64,000 nt of DNA from contig CM043957.1 in NCBI GenBank assembly GCA_014529385.2, positions 83,435,381 to 83,499,380 on the forward strand. The letters are read 5' to 3'. Below the pieces are notes generated by a model. It saw only the letters and a program-made list of their open reading frames with translations, did no database searches and was not told the origin of the DNA. The stretch comes from Adiantum capillus-veneris. Its lineage: Eukaryota; Streptophyta; Polypodiopsida; Polypodiales; Pteridaceae. Position numbers and translations under genes: made by a program. Of the stretch, positions 21,119 to 32,405 are shown one piece after another (position 1 is the stretch's first letter; each line of letters begins with the position of its first letter).

Positions 21119-21860
21119 ATAGCAAAGGGTTATCTAATATTGAACGTCTGTCTAGTGTACCACGTGCTATTGTTGTCACTATTGAAATGGCGTTGATAGA
21201 TATGTCAATGACGCTCAATAGCTGTATGTGAAGTTGATTCCCGTTCAGTATTCTTCTCGTGTAGTCGGGAAGTAACGGCACACAATATCTGCGACATGCA
21301 CTTGAGTTCTCACAAGCGGAGCACTGCACCCATTGTGTTTCTATTTGTGTAGCCTCTAAGCTGGATACCAGTAGACTGCTAGCAAACATTGCAACCGATG
21401 TCTCATTTGGAGCTTGAGTACAATGAAAGAGGCACTTCTTTGGATGAAAACTACACCACAAACAAAGTATATGCTTAAAGGTCTGAATGTCGTTGCTATT
21501 TTTGAACTCCATCGGTGTACTAAATTGACGATTTCAATCCATGATTGTGAGCATGGTAGAAATCTAGCCTTCTTCTTCATTGAAGTGCGATGTCTCGCTT
21601 TCAATCTGCTGAGGTGTATCCTACGCTTTCGGTGATGGTCCATTGACGGCTTCAGTCGGACTCAATCTTAATGGTTCAATGCAATCAGAACCTTGTGATA
21701 TTTAGTTACTAATCACGGCTAAGCAACAGATAGTTCAAGCGTTTGAAACAACTATGTACCTGGTGCTGGATTGCGCTCTTGTGGGGTTTCGGACTGAGAA
21801 GAGGCAAGCGGTAGTTGAGTTCTTGAATGTCCCTTGCAAAGAATAAGTACGAAGTGTTAG
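21119..21860 (-). pseudogene. Helitron RepHel, upstream Rep coding part
   Basis: Minus-strand coding sequence open from about 21520 to the Tat-A border, with Cys-rich pairs (CLWC, CSAC) and a continuing frame into 14120. A second frame (start 21643, basic, with a run of Lys) overlaps it near 21510, so an intron or frameshift lies there. Short in-frame stretches at about 21770-21850 may be another exon. Exon limits are guesses. Confidence 0.55.
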
Positions 21861-21961
21861 AAAAGTAATAGCACAATGTTTAAGGTTCTGAGAGTAATCT
21901 CATTATTTGTATGTGTTCTTTATCTCTTATGTTATAGAAAAAAAAGAAAACGTGCTGGTGT

Positions 21962-22172
21962 CCCTACACGGGGGAGTTTGCACAGTCCTCCCCAATTTTT
22001 ATAATACAAGGGAACGTGCCATTCCCACGGCAGCATGCAATTTTCGGTGTGTTCCTTTTTAATGTGTCCTCAGCGTTCAAGATTAAAATGTGGCACTTTG
22101 TGCTCACCGCACGTTGGAATATGTCGCCGTTGCAAATGTAGAGGAGTTGTGTCCAAGTTTCTCTTGATCTGT
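21962..22172 (-). pseudogene. Probable N-terminal zinc exon of RepHel
   Basis: After a CAG acceptor near 22172, one minus frame is open for about 70 codons and shows a KCHIL segment followed by ACCRGNGTFP. This resembles the Cys-rich N-terminal motif (CxxC ... CCxxGxVxLP) seen before the Rep domain in plant Helitrons. The match is short, and one cysteine of the first pair appears missing. The donor site and connection to the next exon are not settled. Confidence 0.45.
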
Positions 22173-22651
22173 CTGCAATGAAACACGGTAAGAGTTAGGC
22201 CATAATTAGTTGCGCCTGCAGAAATGAGCTAAGTAAGGTAGTTGAAGGTGGACATACACACATAGCTTCTATAATTGCTAGTGAGACCCCTTTATCCTCA
22301 GCATGGACACCCCCTACCCGTGCATAATAACTCTACCCTCCTAGACGTTGCACAAGGTGGACGTGGTCTCAAAACATCAAATTAGTTATCCATGCAAGAT
22401 GAACTAGCAAGTAATGAAGATCTAAAGGACAATTGGCAGCATTGTGAAACGAGGAATCACCAACCAAACAATTAGAGTTGATAAGAGGGATTTGGTAGAA
22501 GTGTTGTGAGCTATGACTAGCCTTGGTCTGCTAAAGCCATCTCTGTACTCCATGGCCCTCAAGGTCCTCCAAATACTCTTATGGACAACATGCAGTATAT
22601 CGTATTGCCCCAACGCTACTACCACACCCTGCATCATCGCCACAAACCCTG
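22173..22651. other. Helitron sequence between RepHel 5' end and copia-1
   Basis: No supported gene. A minus-strand frame (22422-22656) joins in phase with the sequence right of copia-1 (28156-28271), and a plus-strand frame also joins in phase with 28156-28551. Neither has a domain I recognise. Confidence 0.35.
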
Positions 22652-22656
22652 GAGCA

Positions 22657-22850
22657 TGTTGGGGTATAAAGCCCAATGTGGTCGCCTAGGTAAGTGGGCG
22701 GGCCGTCAGGTATGTACACATATTCTTTTATAAAAACCTAATAAGAACTCACTATGCTCTACACATTACAGTAGAGCGAGTTCACCATAGCGTCGTTCTC
22801 TTCTTCTCGCACTCTCTCTCTCGCGTCGCACTTTCGCTCGTACTCCTTCA
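22657..22850 (+). repeat. 5' LTR of copia-1
   Basis: 194 bp with GGTATAAAGCCC near the start and a (CT)n stretch near the end. The same LTR is at 27957-28150. Confidence 0.93.
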
Positions 22851-22852
22851 AC

Positions 22853-22864
22853 TGGTATCAGAGC
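22853..22864 (+). promoter_or_regulatory. Primer-binding site of copia-1 (tRNA-iMet)
   Basis: TGGTATCAGAGC, two bases after the LTR. This is the standard plant initiator-tRNA primer site. Confidence 0.9.
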
Positions 22865-23886
22865 TCAGATCGAGGCTCGGGGCAGCACTGCAGGAGGCTA
22901 GAGTCACCAGCTCAGATTGGAGTGAAATTCGACAAGCGAAGACACGGCCCCACATCTTGTGATCAAGCCCGAAGGGCTTAGTGTGCTCAGAATTTCATTC
23001 TGAGGTCATCTCGGCCATCGTTCGGCTTCGACAAAGGTCTACGCAGGCCATTTTCGACTACGTGGTCTCGGCGGGTGCAGATCCGACTCTGCAAATTTGG
23101 GGTTTTCGGCCTACGACTGCAGGTGTTGAGGATATTGACACTCCCAGAGTGTTGATTTGTGGCTGTTTACACATCGAAGGACGGATCACAGTTCTTGGAG
23201 GCGTGTCACATACGACACGGGCGCATCTACACACAGACTATAGGCGACATCCACTAGTTCATCAGGTAGCTTGTGTTTGCTGCTTGATATTCCAGATTTC
23301 ATCCTGACATTGCAGGTACTTCCACATGGGATGTATTGTCAGAGATGATGTATGTCTGTTGAGGGTTTGCTGGCTGTGAGTCACGCAGCAAACAACCACC
23401 GCAGCGGTTACAACATACAATGGGAAATTTGTGGATGTATGATTTTGTGGGAAGTCTATGTACTGCAACCTTTGTTGAGGGTCGAGTGAGGTTTTATTGA
23501 GTTGGGGGATTCTCGAATGTTGAGATCCTTTCGGTGATACAGGTCTTGGAGCGATCCCTCGAGCACCCTTAGATAGGCAGCTAGGATGTATTGACTGTGA
23601 GTTAGACAGTTGGGATTGCATCTTTGCTTTACTGTCGTTGAGGCATTGTCGCAGTCTATGCTTATAGGACAGTGACAGAGACAGTACAGGTGCAGGACAA
23701 GTTTACCCGCAGCTTACAGTGTCAGAGAGACAGTGTTTTTTGAGTTGTTTTTTGGTCTGTTTTTTAGTACACCAGAGCCATTTTACAAAGGAGACTATGC
23801 CAGGTTGATATTGGTTCAGAGGTCAGTTTACAGGGGAAACTCTGCCGAATTTTTCCCAGAAAAGTAAACTAGTGTGAAGCGTAGCT
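22865..23886 (+). other. Long untranslated leader of copia-1
   Basis: About 1 kb between the primer site and the gag ATG. It holds no supported ORF. Packaging or leader functions are likely, but nothing specific is visible. Confidence 0.6.
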
Positions 23887-26800
23887 ATGGCTGGATCACA
23901 GGACACTGCTCTTTACAATATCAAGAAGCTGGATGGAACCAATTTCCCATTGTGGAAGAAGCAGATTTGGCACGTGTTGGTACAAAAGAAGCAGATAAAA
24001 CCTATAAAGCTCAAGGGGATAAAACCAGAAGATATGGACGAAGATGAATGGAGCGAAATGGATGAATTGGCAGTTTCTACCATTATGTTGACTTTGGCAG
24101 AAAGCGTTTACTTCAATGTAGCAGACGAGATGTCGGCTTATCAAGCATGGTTAAAGCTGATTGATCTTTATGAGAAGCAGAGTGCACATTCATAGGTATA
24201 CTGGCTTAAGAAGCTTGTTGACTTGAAGATGAAAGAAGGGACACCTATGTCCAATCATCTGAATGAATTCAACACAATCTATAGTCAGTTGTCAACTGAA
24301 GGTGTCAAGCTTGATGAACCTGTTAGAGCTATGTTCCTGTTGATCACATTGCCGGAAAGTTGGGACACTTTTCGCACAGCTTTGAGTAATTCTGCACCAC
24401 CAGATGGTTTGAACATAGCAGGTGTAGAAGGAAGTCTGCTTACTGAAGAAACCAATAGAAAGACAATGGACAAAGGCAAAGGAACAGCCTTAGTTGTGAG
24501 GGGAAGGACCAAAGAAAAGCACAAAGGTGGAAAGAGGAATCAGTCTCGTAGCAAGTCCCGCAGTGCTAAAGGCAAGAGTGACATAGAATGCTACCATTGT
24601 GGCAAGAAGGGTCACATGAAAAGAGACTGCAGAGAATGGAAATCAGAAAAAGGAAAAGAGAAAGCTGAAGACCATGGTGAGAAGAACAAGTCCTCAGTGA
24701 AGATTCAAGAAATAAATGTGACAAACACTCTTGCAAAGGATGACAGTCTAGTGTCAGGAGACATCTACTTCTTGAAGAATACAATGGACTCAGCTCTTCT
24801 TACAGCATCTGATGGAAATGCACTGAGTGACTGGATTATAGACTCAGGGGCATCACTTCATGTGTCTCCAAACAAGGAGTGGTTTACTTCTTATGTGACC
24901 ACTAAAGATCATGTTCGGCTAGGCAATGGGCAGACATGTGAGATCTTAGGTGTTGGAGATGTTCAATTGAAGTTTCAGAATGGCTCTTCTTTCACGCTGA
25001 AGAATGTGAGACATGTTCCCGCAATTACAAAGAGCTTGATCAGCACAGGTTTACTTGATGATGCTGGCTACGTCACCACTTTTGGACAGAACATGTGGAA
25101 GATATCCAAGGGTTCTATGACAATAGCACATGGAGTAAAGTCTAGAGGACTTTACATGATTTATGTATCAAATGTCTCTAAAAATGTAATCAATGTAACC
25201 GAGCAGCCTAACGTTTCTTTGTGGCATAGCCGGTTAGGACATATGTCCAAGAAGGGAATGGAAATCTTGTCTCGTTCTGGTTATTTGCCTGGCTTTTCAT
25301 TTAATGATTTTGAATTCTATGAACATTTTCTGTATGGTAAGCAAACACAGCAGCCACATAAGCATAGAAGCAGTAGAAGAGATACACAGTTGGCACTTGT
25401 TCATAGTGATTTGTGTGGACCTATGCCTAACCTATCTCTAGGGGGAGCTTCTTACTTTATGACATTTATAGATGATTACTCGAGGAAAGTATGGGTTTAC
25501 TTTCTCAAGCACAAGGATGAAGCGTTTAGTGCTTTCAAAACGTTTGTGACACTTGTGGAGAATCAGAGTGGCAAGAAGCTTAAATGCTTACGCACTGACA
25601 ATGGTGGAGAGTATGTTTCAAAGGCCTTTCAGGACTTTTGTGAGTCAAAAGGTATAAAACGTGAACTTACTGCTCCTTACAATCCTCCTCAAAATGGTGT
25701 TGCTGAGAGGATGAATAGGACCATACAAGAGAAGGTCAGAAGTATGTTGTCTAATGCACAACTGCCTAATGGGTTTTGGGCTGAAGCTGTATCAACAACT
25801 GTTCATCTTGTAAATAGATCTCCTAGCAAGGTTTTGCAGAAGGATTTAGTGCCAGAGATGGTATGGTCAGGCAAAATGCCCTCATACAAGCATCTCAGAG
25901 TCTTTGGCTGTGAGGCATATACTCACGTTCCAAAGGAATTTAGGAACAAACTTGAGCCAAAGAGTAGAAAGTTCATCTTTCTAGGCTATGGTAATTCTGG
26001 TGAGATGGGGTACAGACTTTGGGATCCCGAATCTAGAAAGGTTTTCCGCAGCAATGATGTTCACTTTAATGAATCCAAATATCATTCTAAACCAGAGAGG
26101 GTTGAGGAGATTAGAAGAGTTGTGTTCCAAGAAGATGGACCTGCACGTGCAAGACAAAATGTCAGAGCTCAAGAGGAGCAAGGACAGGATAGAGTGGAAC
26201 CACAGGTTGTGGCTGAGCCTGAGCCACCTATTGTACGTAGATCTGGACGTGTCACGCGACCTCCTGATAGGTTTGTTCCATCTATGAACTATGTCATGTT
26301 GACTGATTGCAATGAGCCTTCATGTTACAAGGAAGCAGTGCAAATGAAGGACTCCGGGAATTGGCAATTGGCCATGCAGTCAAAGATGACAGCTTTGCAT
26401 AAAAACCAGACATGGAAGCTAGTTAAATTACCACGGGGCAAAAAGGCTCTACCCTATAAATGGGTTTACAGGTATAAGATCACCGCTCATGATAGTCAGC
26501 CAAAGTACAAAGCAAGGCTTGTTGCCAAGGGCTTTAAGCAAGAACAAGGCATTGACTTTGATGAAGTCTTCTCTCCGGTGGTCAAGATGACTACATTGAG
26601 ATGCTTTCTTGCATTGGTTGCCATATTAGATTTGGTGTTGCACCAAATGGATGTCAAGACAGCGTTCTTGCATGGTGATTTAGATGTGGAAATTTACATG
26701 TAGCAGCCAGAAGGGTTTGTTGAGAAAGGCAAGGAAGATTGGGTATGCCAGTTGTTAAAGAGTCTTTATGGCTTAAAACAATCACCGAGGGCATGGTACC

Positions 26801-27867
26801 ATAAATTCCACAAGTTTATGCTTTCTCAAGGCTACAAACATAGTGAGTTCGATCACTGTCTATATACAAAGAAGGCTACGGATGGCAGTTGGCTGATCCT
26901 TATTTTGTATGTGGATGACATGTTGATTGCTGGCAAGCACTTGGAAGAAATTTCAGCTTTGAAGTCAAAGATGGCAAAATCGTTTGACATGAAAGACATG
27001 GGTGAGGCAAGTCATATACTTGGTATGCGCATTGAGAGAGACAGATCAAAGAAGTTGATTTGGTTATCTCAAACAAAGTATATTGACAAGGTTTTGCAAC
27101 GTTTCAATATGGAGAAGGGAAAGGCACTGAGTGTTCCATTGCCACCATATGTGAAACTTAGCAAACAAGATTGTCCTCTGTCTGAGGAAGAGCAGGCTGA
27201 AATGGATAAGATTCCATATGCGCCTGCAGTGGGTAGTTTGATGTATGCAATGATTGCTACTCGCCCAGACATTGCATTTGCAGTGGGAGTAGTAAGTCGA
27301 TACATGTCAAACACAGGCAAGAAACATTGGGAGGCAGTGAAAGGAATATTGAGATACTTGAAAGCTACAAAGAGTATGCGTATATGCTATGGGAGTCAGG
27401 AGCTAAGTGTAAAGGGTTTTACAGACTCAGATTATGCAGGTGACTTAGACAACCGAAGGTCTACGTCAGGGTATGTCTTTACATTGGATGGTGGAGCAGT
27501 ATCATGGCGTTCTAGATTACAAGATTGTGTTACTCAGTCTACTACAGAGGCTGAATATGTTGCAGCATCAGAGGCATGCAAAGAATCAATTTGGCTTAAT
27601 CGACTAGTAACATATTTGGGAATCAAAGAAGAGATGACTGTGTTATATTGTGATAGTCAAAGTGCTATACAATTGGCTCGCAATCCAGTTTATCACTCAA
27701 AGACAAAGCATGTGGATGTGAAGTATCATTTCATCAGGGAAATGCTTGAGGATAAGCAACTTCAACTTGTCAAAGTTCACACCACAGAAAATCATGTTGA
27801 TCTACTTACAAAAGGACTTCCCTCAGAGAGCTTTGCGCATTTTCACAAGAAATTAGGTGTAGGGTAG
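23887..27867 (+). pseudogene. Copia-1 gag-pol polyprotein, two in-frame TAGs
   Basis: One frame of about 1326 codons from the ATG at 23887. Gag comes first, then a zinc knuckle CYHCGKKGHMKRDC (about 24589-24630), protease (Asp-Ser-Gly in WIIDSGASLH), integrase with HSDLCGPM, TDNGGEY and PQNGVAER for the three acidic residues, RT with YVDDMLIAG, and RNase H with TDSDYAGD. TAG at 24193-24195 and at 26701-26703 (before the usual QPEGF) interrupts it, both plausibly former CAG or similar. The integrase zinc finger keeps both His, but its two Cys are Tyr and Phe (YEHFLYGK near 25318-25341), so this copy would be inactive even with stops suppressed. Confidence 0.93.
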
Positions 27868-27956
27868 TACATCACTTCTCTACATCTCTTGTATATTAGC
27901 TTGTATAGTAGCTTCTCTCACACTTAAAGTACCACATTGGACTTTAAGTGGGAGGT

Positions 27957-28150
27957 TGTTGGGGTATAAAGCCCAATGTGGTTGCCTAGGTAAGTGGGCG
28001 GGCCGTCAGGTATGTACACATATTCTTTTGTAAAAACCTAATAAGAACTCACTATGCTCTACACATTACAGTAGAGCGAGTTCACCATATCGTCGTGCTC
28101 TTCTTCTCGCACTCTCTCTCTCGCGTCGAACTTCCGCTTGTACTCCTTCA
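27957..28150 (+). repeat. 3' LTR of copia-1
   Basis: Follows the purine tract and is flanked on the right by the GAGCA duplication. Confidence 0.93.
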
Positions 28151-28155
28151 GAGCA

Positions 28156-28880
28156 TTGAGTTTTAGGGTAATGATGGCTCTGTCTAGTGGGTATAGTGGG
28201 CGAAGGTGGGCTCGGCAAAGAGACGGTCTTGGCTCACATTTTAGAAGAGATGCAACAATCGCAATGTGCATTGAATCTGTGTCACATGTGGAATTTGTGA
28301 ATGAAAGCCCTCATAGTATGGGGATCAGAGAGACGCAATCATCCCTGTTGTGGCAATTAGGAGGTCAAGCCACATACTTCCAAAGTGTGCTGGCGGGGAA
28401 AGGAAAATTGAAAGAAAGGCTGGAAACTCTACAAACATCAGGAGCATCTGTATGCATCACCATCGATAATGTCTGTAGAGCACAAGACTGGAAGATCTGC
28501 TCCCTGCAAGATTTTCAACTCTTTTGCCATCACTCCATATTTGCATCATAATCACATCATGAACAACGAGTACAGTGGACATGATGAGTTCTCACTGAGG
28601 GGAAATCCTCAGGTTCTAACATTCAAGCACCATATCTGCAGAGCCACGTGCACTCAAAAAAGAGGCGATTCACTTCTGACTGCATCGTATCAATAGAGGT
28701 ATTTTCCATCTACGTGGCAACGAGATCAGCAAACATCTTGCATTTGATATATGATGATTGCCTCAGACAAACAAATTACCCATAGCTGCTAAGAAAATCA
28801 ATCTCGCAAATGTATAGCAGCACACTGGGAGTTCACATTAAGGCCGATCAGAGTCACCCACAAGCATAAGTGAAGTGGTC
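28156..28880. other. Helitron interior right of copia-1
   Basis: No recognised gene. A plus-strand frame runs to 28551 and is in phase with sequence left of copia-1, but its product has no visible motif. The rest appears non-coding. Confidence 0.35.
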
Positions 28881-29178
28881 TGACTTAACTTTCCACATGT
28901 GAGCAACAGAGACCAACATAACATCTCAAAAAAGCAACACACATACATAATTTGGAACTTGCATACATATACGTTACTGTATGCATAAAGACTCACAACC
29001 ATCCAGCCATACCCAAACTTGTCAAAAATGACGACGTCTCGTGATGAATCAGATGTATCCAATGCAAAATTGCTCAAGAGATTTTACAACAGACTTGTAG
29101 GCAGTCAATTTCGCAACCTTACAGATCCTTACAACCTTACAAAATTATGACTAAAACCAAGAAAAGAGGCCTTAATAG

Positions 29179-29388
29179 CTAAGCAACAGATCGATATGCA
29201 TAGATCTTGCCTATAGCGTGGACGAGTGCGACAGCTGCAATGAAGAAGACACTCATGCCGAGGACGAAGGTGGGGTTCATCTTGAAGCCAGGGACGTCGT
29301 CTGTGTAGAAAAGCAGCATGTTGCTGCCACCGGCGCTTCCATTGCCAAGGGACGTGCTGCTGGCACCGCTTCCCCCAACCCTTCTCTT
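29179..29388 (-). pseudogene. SEC61B: Sec61-beta terminal exon, unit 1 (frame intact)
   Basis: Encodes about 69 residues of the beta subunit of the Sec61 protein-conducting channel of the endoplasmic reticulum. Landmarks: a Gly/Ser-rich basic start (RRVGGSGAS), the conserved FYTDD-PG-K-P block that lies beside the channel, and one tail-anchor membrane helix (Val/Leu/Ile/Phe-rich, with [20 protein letters not shown]). A likely acceptor CAAG precedes it. The usual short first exon with the start codon is not found upstream, only repeat units and microsatellites, so it is probably a captured gene fragment. The exon itself has no break. Confidence 0.8.
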
Positions 29389-29768
29389 GCAAGCTCCCAC
29401 GGTTCAAGTAGATGTCTAGGTTCTAGTAGATGTCTAGGTTCTAGCAGGTCGGCATGAAAGATGCTTCAAGTATATTTCTAGGTTCTAGCAGGCTCGGCAT
29501 GAAAGATGCTTCGCGCAAGAAAAGCAACACACATACATACTTTGGAACTTACATACATATACGCTATTGTATGCAAAAAGACTCACAACCATCCGGCCAT
29601 ACCCAAACTTGTCAAAAATGACGACGTCTCGTGATGAATCAGATGTATCCAATGCAAAATTGCTCAAGAGATTTTACAACAGACTTGTAGGCAGTCAATT
29701 TCGCAACCTTACAGATCCTTACAACCTTACGAAATTATGACTAAAACCAAGAAAAGAGGCCTTAATAG

Positions 29769-29977
29769 CTAACAAGCAGATCGATATGCATAGATCTTTC
29801 CTACAGCGTGGAGGAGTGCGACAGCTGCAATGAAGAAGACACTCATGCCAAGGACGAAGGTGGGGTTCATCTTGAAGCCAGTGATGTCGACTGTGTAGAA
29901 ACGCAGCATGTTGCTGCCGTCGACGCTTCCATTGCCAAGGACGTGCTGCTGGCACCGCTTCCCCCAACCCTTCTCTT
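29769..29977 (-). pseudogene. SEC61B: Sec61-beta terminal exon, unit 2 (frameshifted)
   Basis: Same exon as unit 1, with a one-base deletion in the Ser/Leu region (near 29939) that puts the basic start and the membrane part in different frames. The first Asp of the FYTDD block is changed to Val (TVD), and the following Pro to Thr. The membrane segment and stop are kept. It is a pseudogene copy. Confidence 0.82.
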
Positions 29978-30358
29978 GCGAGCTCCCATGGTTCAAGTAG
30001 ATGTCTAGGTTCTAGTAGATGTCTAGGTTCTTGCAGGCTCGGCATGAAAGATGCTTCAAGTAGATGTCTAGGTTCTAGCAGGATCGGCATGAAAGATGCT
30101 TCGCGCAAGAAAAGCAACACACATACATACTTTGAAACTTGCATACATATACGTTATTGTATGCACAAAGACTCACAACCATCCGGCCATACCCAAACTT
30201 GTCAAAAATGACGACGTCTCGTGATGAATCAGATGTATCCAATGCAAAATTGCTCAAGAGATTTTACAACAGACTTGTAGGCAGTCAATTTCGCAACCTT
30301 ACAGATCCTTACAACCTTACAAAATTATGACTAAAACCAAGAAAAGAGGCCTTAATAG

Positions 30359-30560
30359 CTAAGCAGCAGATCGATATGCATAAACAGCGTGGAGGAGTGC
30401 GACAGCTGCAATGAAGAAGACTCTCATGCCGAGGACGAAGGTGGGGTTCATCTTGAAGCCAGGGACGTCGTCTGTGTAGAAACGCAGCATGTTGCTGCCG
30501 CCGGCGATTCCATTGCCAAGGGACGTGCTGCCGGCACCGCTTCCCCCAACCCTTCTCCCT
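30359..30560 (-). pseudogene. SEC61B: Sec61-beta terminal exon, unit 3 (3-residue deletion)
   Basis: The frame is open from a GCAG acceptor at about 30561 to the stop at 30361-30359. The FYTDD block is intact. Nine bases are missing after the membrane segment, removing Gly-Lys-Ile, and a Ser in the membrane segment is Arg, which would weaken a tail anchor. No first exon is seen on the upstream side (30691-31360). Confidence 0.78.
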
Positions 30561-30710
30561 GCGAGCTCCCACAGTTCAAGTAGATGTCTAGGTTCTAGTA
30601 GATGTCTAGGCTCTAGCAGGTCGGCATGAAAAATACTTCAAGTAGATGTCTAGGTTCTAGCAGGCTCAGCATGAAAGATGCTTCGCGCAGCCAAGACAAA
30701 GTTGGGAGGC

Positions 30711-30827
<117 letters not shown>

Positions 30828-30958
30828 CTGAGGCCTTTTCAACTGATTGAACACAAGGAATAAAGTGATGAGTAAACAAACGCCATCAGACAAAGCAGGT
30901 AGCAAAAAGAACTAGAGACCCATGCTACTCTGTAAAACTGTGGATAAGGGAGAGGGGG

Positions 30959-31002
<44 letters not shown>

Positions 31003-31082
31003 ATGAAGCTGAGAGAGAACCTAAGCCTAGCTGCGAACTCTGAAGGGACCCGCGCACTATGGAGAGCATACTTGACGTAACT

Positions 31083-31360
31083 GCGCACTGTGGAGAGCGT
31101 TATTAGCTTTTGAGAACCTGAAGCTGAGAGAGAACCGAACTGTGGAGAGCGTTATTACTTTGTTATTAGCTTCTCACAGTGCAGAGATTTTGTTTTAGCG
31201 CTAGAAATAGCTACCAGCTTCACGACGCAGAGCTTTTGTTTTAGTGCTCGAAATAGCTGCCAGCTTTTGACGGCGCAGCTTTTTTTTAAGCGTTGAAATA
31301 GCTGCCACGTGGGTGAATGGGAGGGGAGAGATCTGAAAATCTCCACTAAGCTAACGAAGT
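31083..31360 (-). repeat. Subterminal repeats at the right (5') end of the Helitron
   Basis: Three copies of a 46-48 bp unit starting near 31181, 31227 and 31275 (GCAGAGCTTTTGTTTTAG ... GAAATAGCTGCCAG). Beside them, two copies of a CTGTGGAGAGCGTTATTA motif lie near 31088 and 31140. A CCACGTGG palindrome is at about 31302. No gene is seen. These may be terminal-recognition or promoter repeats. Confidence 0.55.
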
Positions 31361-31530
31361 AACGAAGTGAGGAGGCTATCAACGAAGGAAAACAAGGCTT
31401 TTCCGGGCTGCCACGTCATAGTGGCCGTTCCTGTGCCACATTAGTAGCGGTGGCGCTATTGGCTAATAATAGGACACCTTTTTTTTCATGCGGAGATAGC
31501 AAGAAAAGACGAAGAGACGAGGCTATCAAC
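31361..31530 (+). repeat. Right junction: tandem copy of LTR end plus leader start
   Basis: Leader start (CGAAGTGAGGAGGC..., about 31362-31400), then the last ~110 bp of the LTR (from about 31405), then the leader start again (about 31510). It is a duplication of roughly 150 bp at the insertion border. Confidence 0.7.
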
Positions 31531-31605
31531 GAAGGAGAACAAGGCTCATAACGAGCAGAAAGTGAAGAAGAATAGGGCAAGGGGAGAGCGAAAGGAGGCA
31601 AGCAA

Positions 31606-31657
<52 letters not shown>

Positions 31658-32405
31658 CTCCAATCAAGCTAAGCAAGGGAGTAATGAGGTAAGCAAGGGC
31701 GAGCACTCTCTCTCGTCCTCTTGTCCTTGGTTAGCAAATGAAGAGAGCAAGGCTTGGAGAAGGCGGAGCTCGGCATGTTAAGGCGAGCAATAAAGAAGGT
31801 GGAAAAGTAAAGGCTCTCGGAGCCGAGTCTTGAAGCAAGACTCTCGAGAAAGGGTTCTAACAAACAAAAAAGAGTAAAGATCTCTTCATCTTATGCATAT
31901 GATAGAGAAGAGGGGAGCAAGGAGTCAGCAAGGAAGGGGCACTTTCTCTTGCTCTCAGACATAAGCAAGAAAGTTAAAGGTGCTCTCACTCTCTCATGCT
32001 TGAAAAGGAGAGTATCTCGGAGCGTTGCATGAAGCTGGCATGAGCTCGGAAGAGGAAAGCAAGTGTTTCGTCCAAGCAGGGGTTAAGGGACTCGGAGCAA
32101 GTCGACTAGAGGTGAATATAAAGCTCATGAACAGCAGATAAGCCAATCCAAAGTGCATAAAGTAGGAAGATACAGGATAATTGGTAATAAATGAAGCTTG
32201 ATGATCAAGGTAGTGAGCAGAATTGAAGACTGCAGAATCTACGGGTATTTGAAGCAGATAAAGCGACAAGAGGAAATTTCCACAACCATCATCATATAGA
32301 GATTGAATTAACATTCTTTTAAGTCCGGTGTCGTTAACGGCCCGGTTAATTCTGTAAAGCGAGAGCCTAAACTCCTAGTTAGCAGATGATCCAAGTGACA
32401 GTGCT
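31531..32405 (+). other. Untranslated leader of copy B
   Basis: Collinear with 1690-2545 of copy A, with a longer (CT)n run at about 31608-31654. No supported ORF. Confidence 0.55.

Larger units (their letters stand above)
22657..28150 (+). mobile_element. Ty1/copia element copia-1, complete with target duplication
   Basis: LTRs 22657-22850 and 27957-28150 are 194 bp each, TGTTGG...TTCA, and differ at 7 sites by my count (about 3.6%). The target duplication is GAGCA at 22652-22656 and 28151-28155. The iMet primer site is at 22853-22864, and a purine tract AAGTGGGAGG precedes the 3' LTR. The order of enzymes is protease, integrase, RT, RNase H, as in copia. Sequence style suggests the Tork lineage, from memory of motifs only. 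Confidence 0.95.
28922..30690 (-). repeat. Tandem triplication of a ~590-bp unit holding the Sec61-beta last exon
   Basis: Three direct units, about 28922-29510, 29511-30105 and 30106-30690. On the minus strand each holds a short intron-like piece with repeated TAGAACCTAGACATCTAC-type motifs, the terminal exon of Sec61-beta, and several hundred bases of 3' untranslated sequence. Units are similar but not identical, so the expansion is not brand new. Confidence 0.85.

Noticed and set aside
28838-30257. Repeated minus-strand frame beginning Met-Ser-Asn-Phe in each 590-bp unit
   Set aside because: It lies in the 3' untranslated part of the Sec61-beta units and recurs only because the unit is repeated.
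30309-30572. Arg/His-rich minus-strand frame over Sec61-beta unit 3 (and like frames at 29129 and 29719)
   Set aside because: It is the out-of-phase reading of the Sec61-beta exon. The phase with FYTDD and the membrane helix is the real one.
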